DNA from: Apostichopus parvimensis
Lineage: Eukaryota > Echinodermata > Holothuroidea > Aspidochirotida > Stichopodidae
DNA length: 27,935 bases
Direction of reading: 5' to 3'
Assembly: GCA_000934455.1 (NCBI GenBank)
Contig: KN896782.1
Coordinates: forward strand, 3,857-31,791
Part shown: piece by piece, positions 27,922-27,935 of the stretch
Layout: every line of letters begins with the position of its first letter
Position numbering within the stretch: position 1 is the first letter of the stretch
Translations under genes and position numbers: made by a program
Notes under the pieces: generated by a model
What the model saw: only the letters and a program-made list of their open reading frames with translations
Databases searched by the model: none
What the model was told of the DNA's origin: nothing

Positions 27922-27935
27922 CTGTGGGATTAAAA

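Noticed and set aside
1-27935. CRISPR array, prokaryotic operon, phage or toxin-antitoxin system
   Set aside because: The tandem repeats lack short regular repeats with unique spacers, and the genes are intron-containing animal genes.

Overview
This is a piece of an animal (metazoan) nuclear genome, not a prokaryotic or viral window. Short coding exons of about 50-200 bp are bounded by GT/AG splice sites and separated by AT-rich introns full of degenerate tandem duplications, a tRNA-derived SINE and DNA-transposon-like debris. Gene content and repeat style fit an invertebrate, probably a marine deuterostome such as an echinoderm or hemichordate. That placement is inference; the sequence alone does not fix the species.

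Left half, + strand, 603-12669: a nearly complete TBCC domain-containing protein 1 (TBCCD1) gene. I reconstructed sixteen exons by hand. Splice phases agree at every junction except the one between the exons at 2149 and 2717. Only the first ~30 residues (start codon and first exon) lie left of the window. The stop codon is TGA at 12667-12669.

Right half, - strand, about 17042-27921: the 3' part of a Spinster-family (SPNS) major facilitator transporter gene. Six exons (27782-27921, 21761-21883, 20811-21006, 20348-20413, 19456-19554, 18591-18768) join with consistent phases and encode the segment from about TM6 to TM12. A seventh, C-terminal exon at 17042-17115 is plausible but less certain. 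The 5' half of the gene is off the right edge. The two genes converge tail to tail.

Between them, 12670-17040 holds the TBCCD1 3' region (three sets of tandem duplications around a shared short core) and an orphan terminal-exon-like ORF on the - strand (15405-15737) with a polyadenylation signal about 80 bases downstream, which I do not recognise.

Intron content: a SINE with two tRNA-like heads (1690-1952), a 229-bp duplication (2850-3296), a 540-bp-spaced direct repeat that brackets a TBCCD1 exon (6317-7030), a 195-bp duplication with a CT-rich core (8241-8615), an alternating A-B-A-B ~108-bp minisatellite (9861-10300), a TIR-bounded ~292-bp MITE-like element (18187-18478), and an alternating A-B array of ~150-bp monomers in the large SPNS intron (about 24083-25320). 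The two genes have no evident shared pathway: TBCCD1 acts at the centrosome/Golgi and SPNS proteins export lysolipids or sphingolipids. I found no CRISPR array, operon, phage or evidently new multi-gene system. The most interesting items are the two alternating dimeric arrays, the exon-bracketing repeat, the duplicated splice donor in SPNS and the orphan exon.
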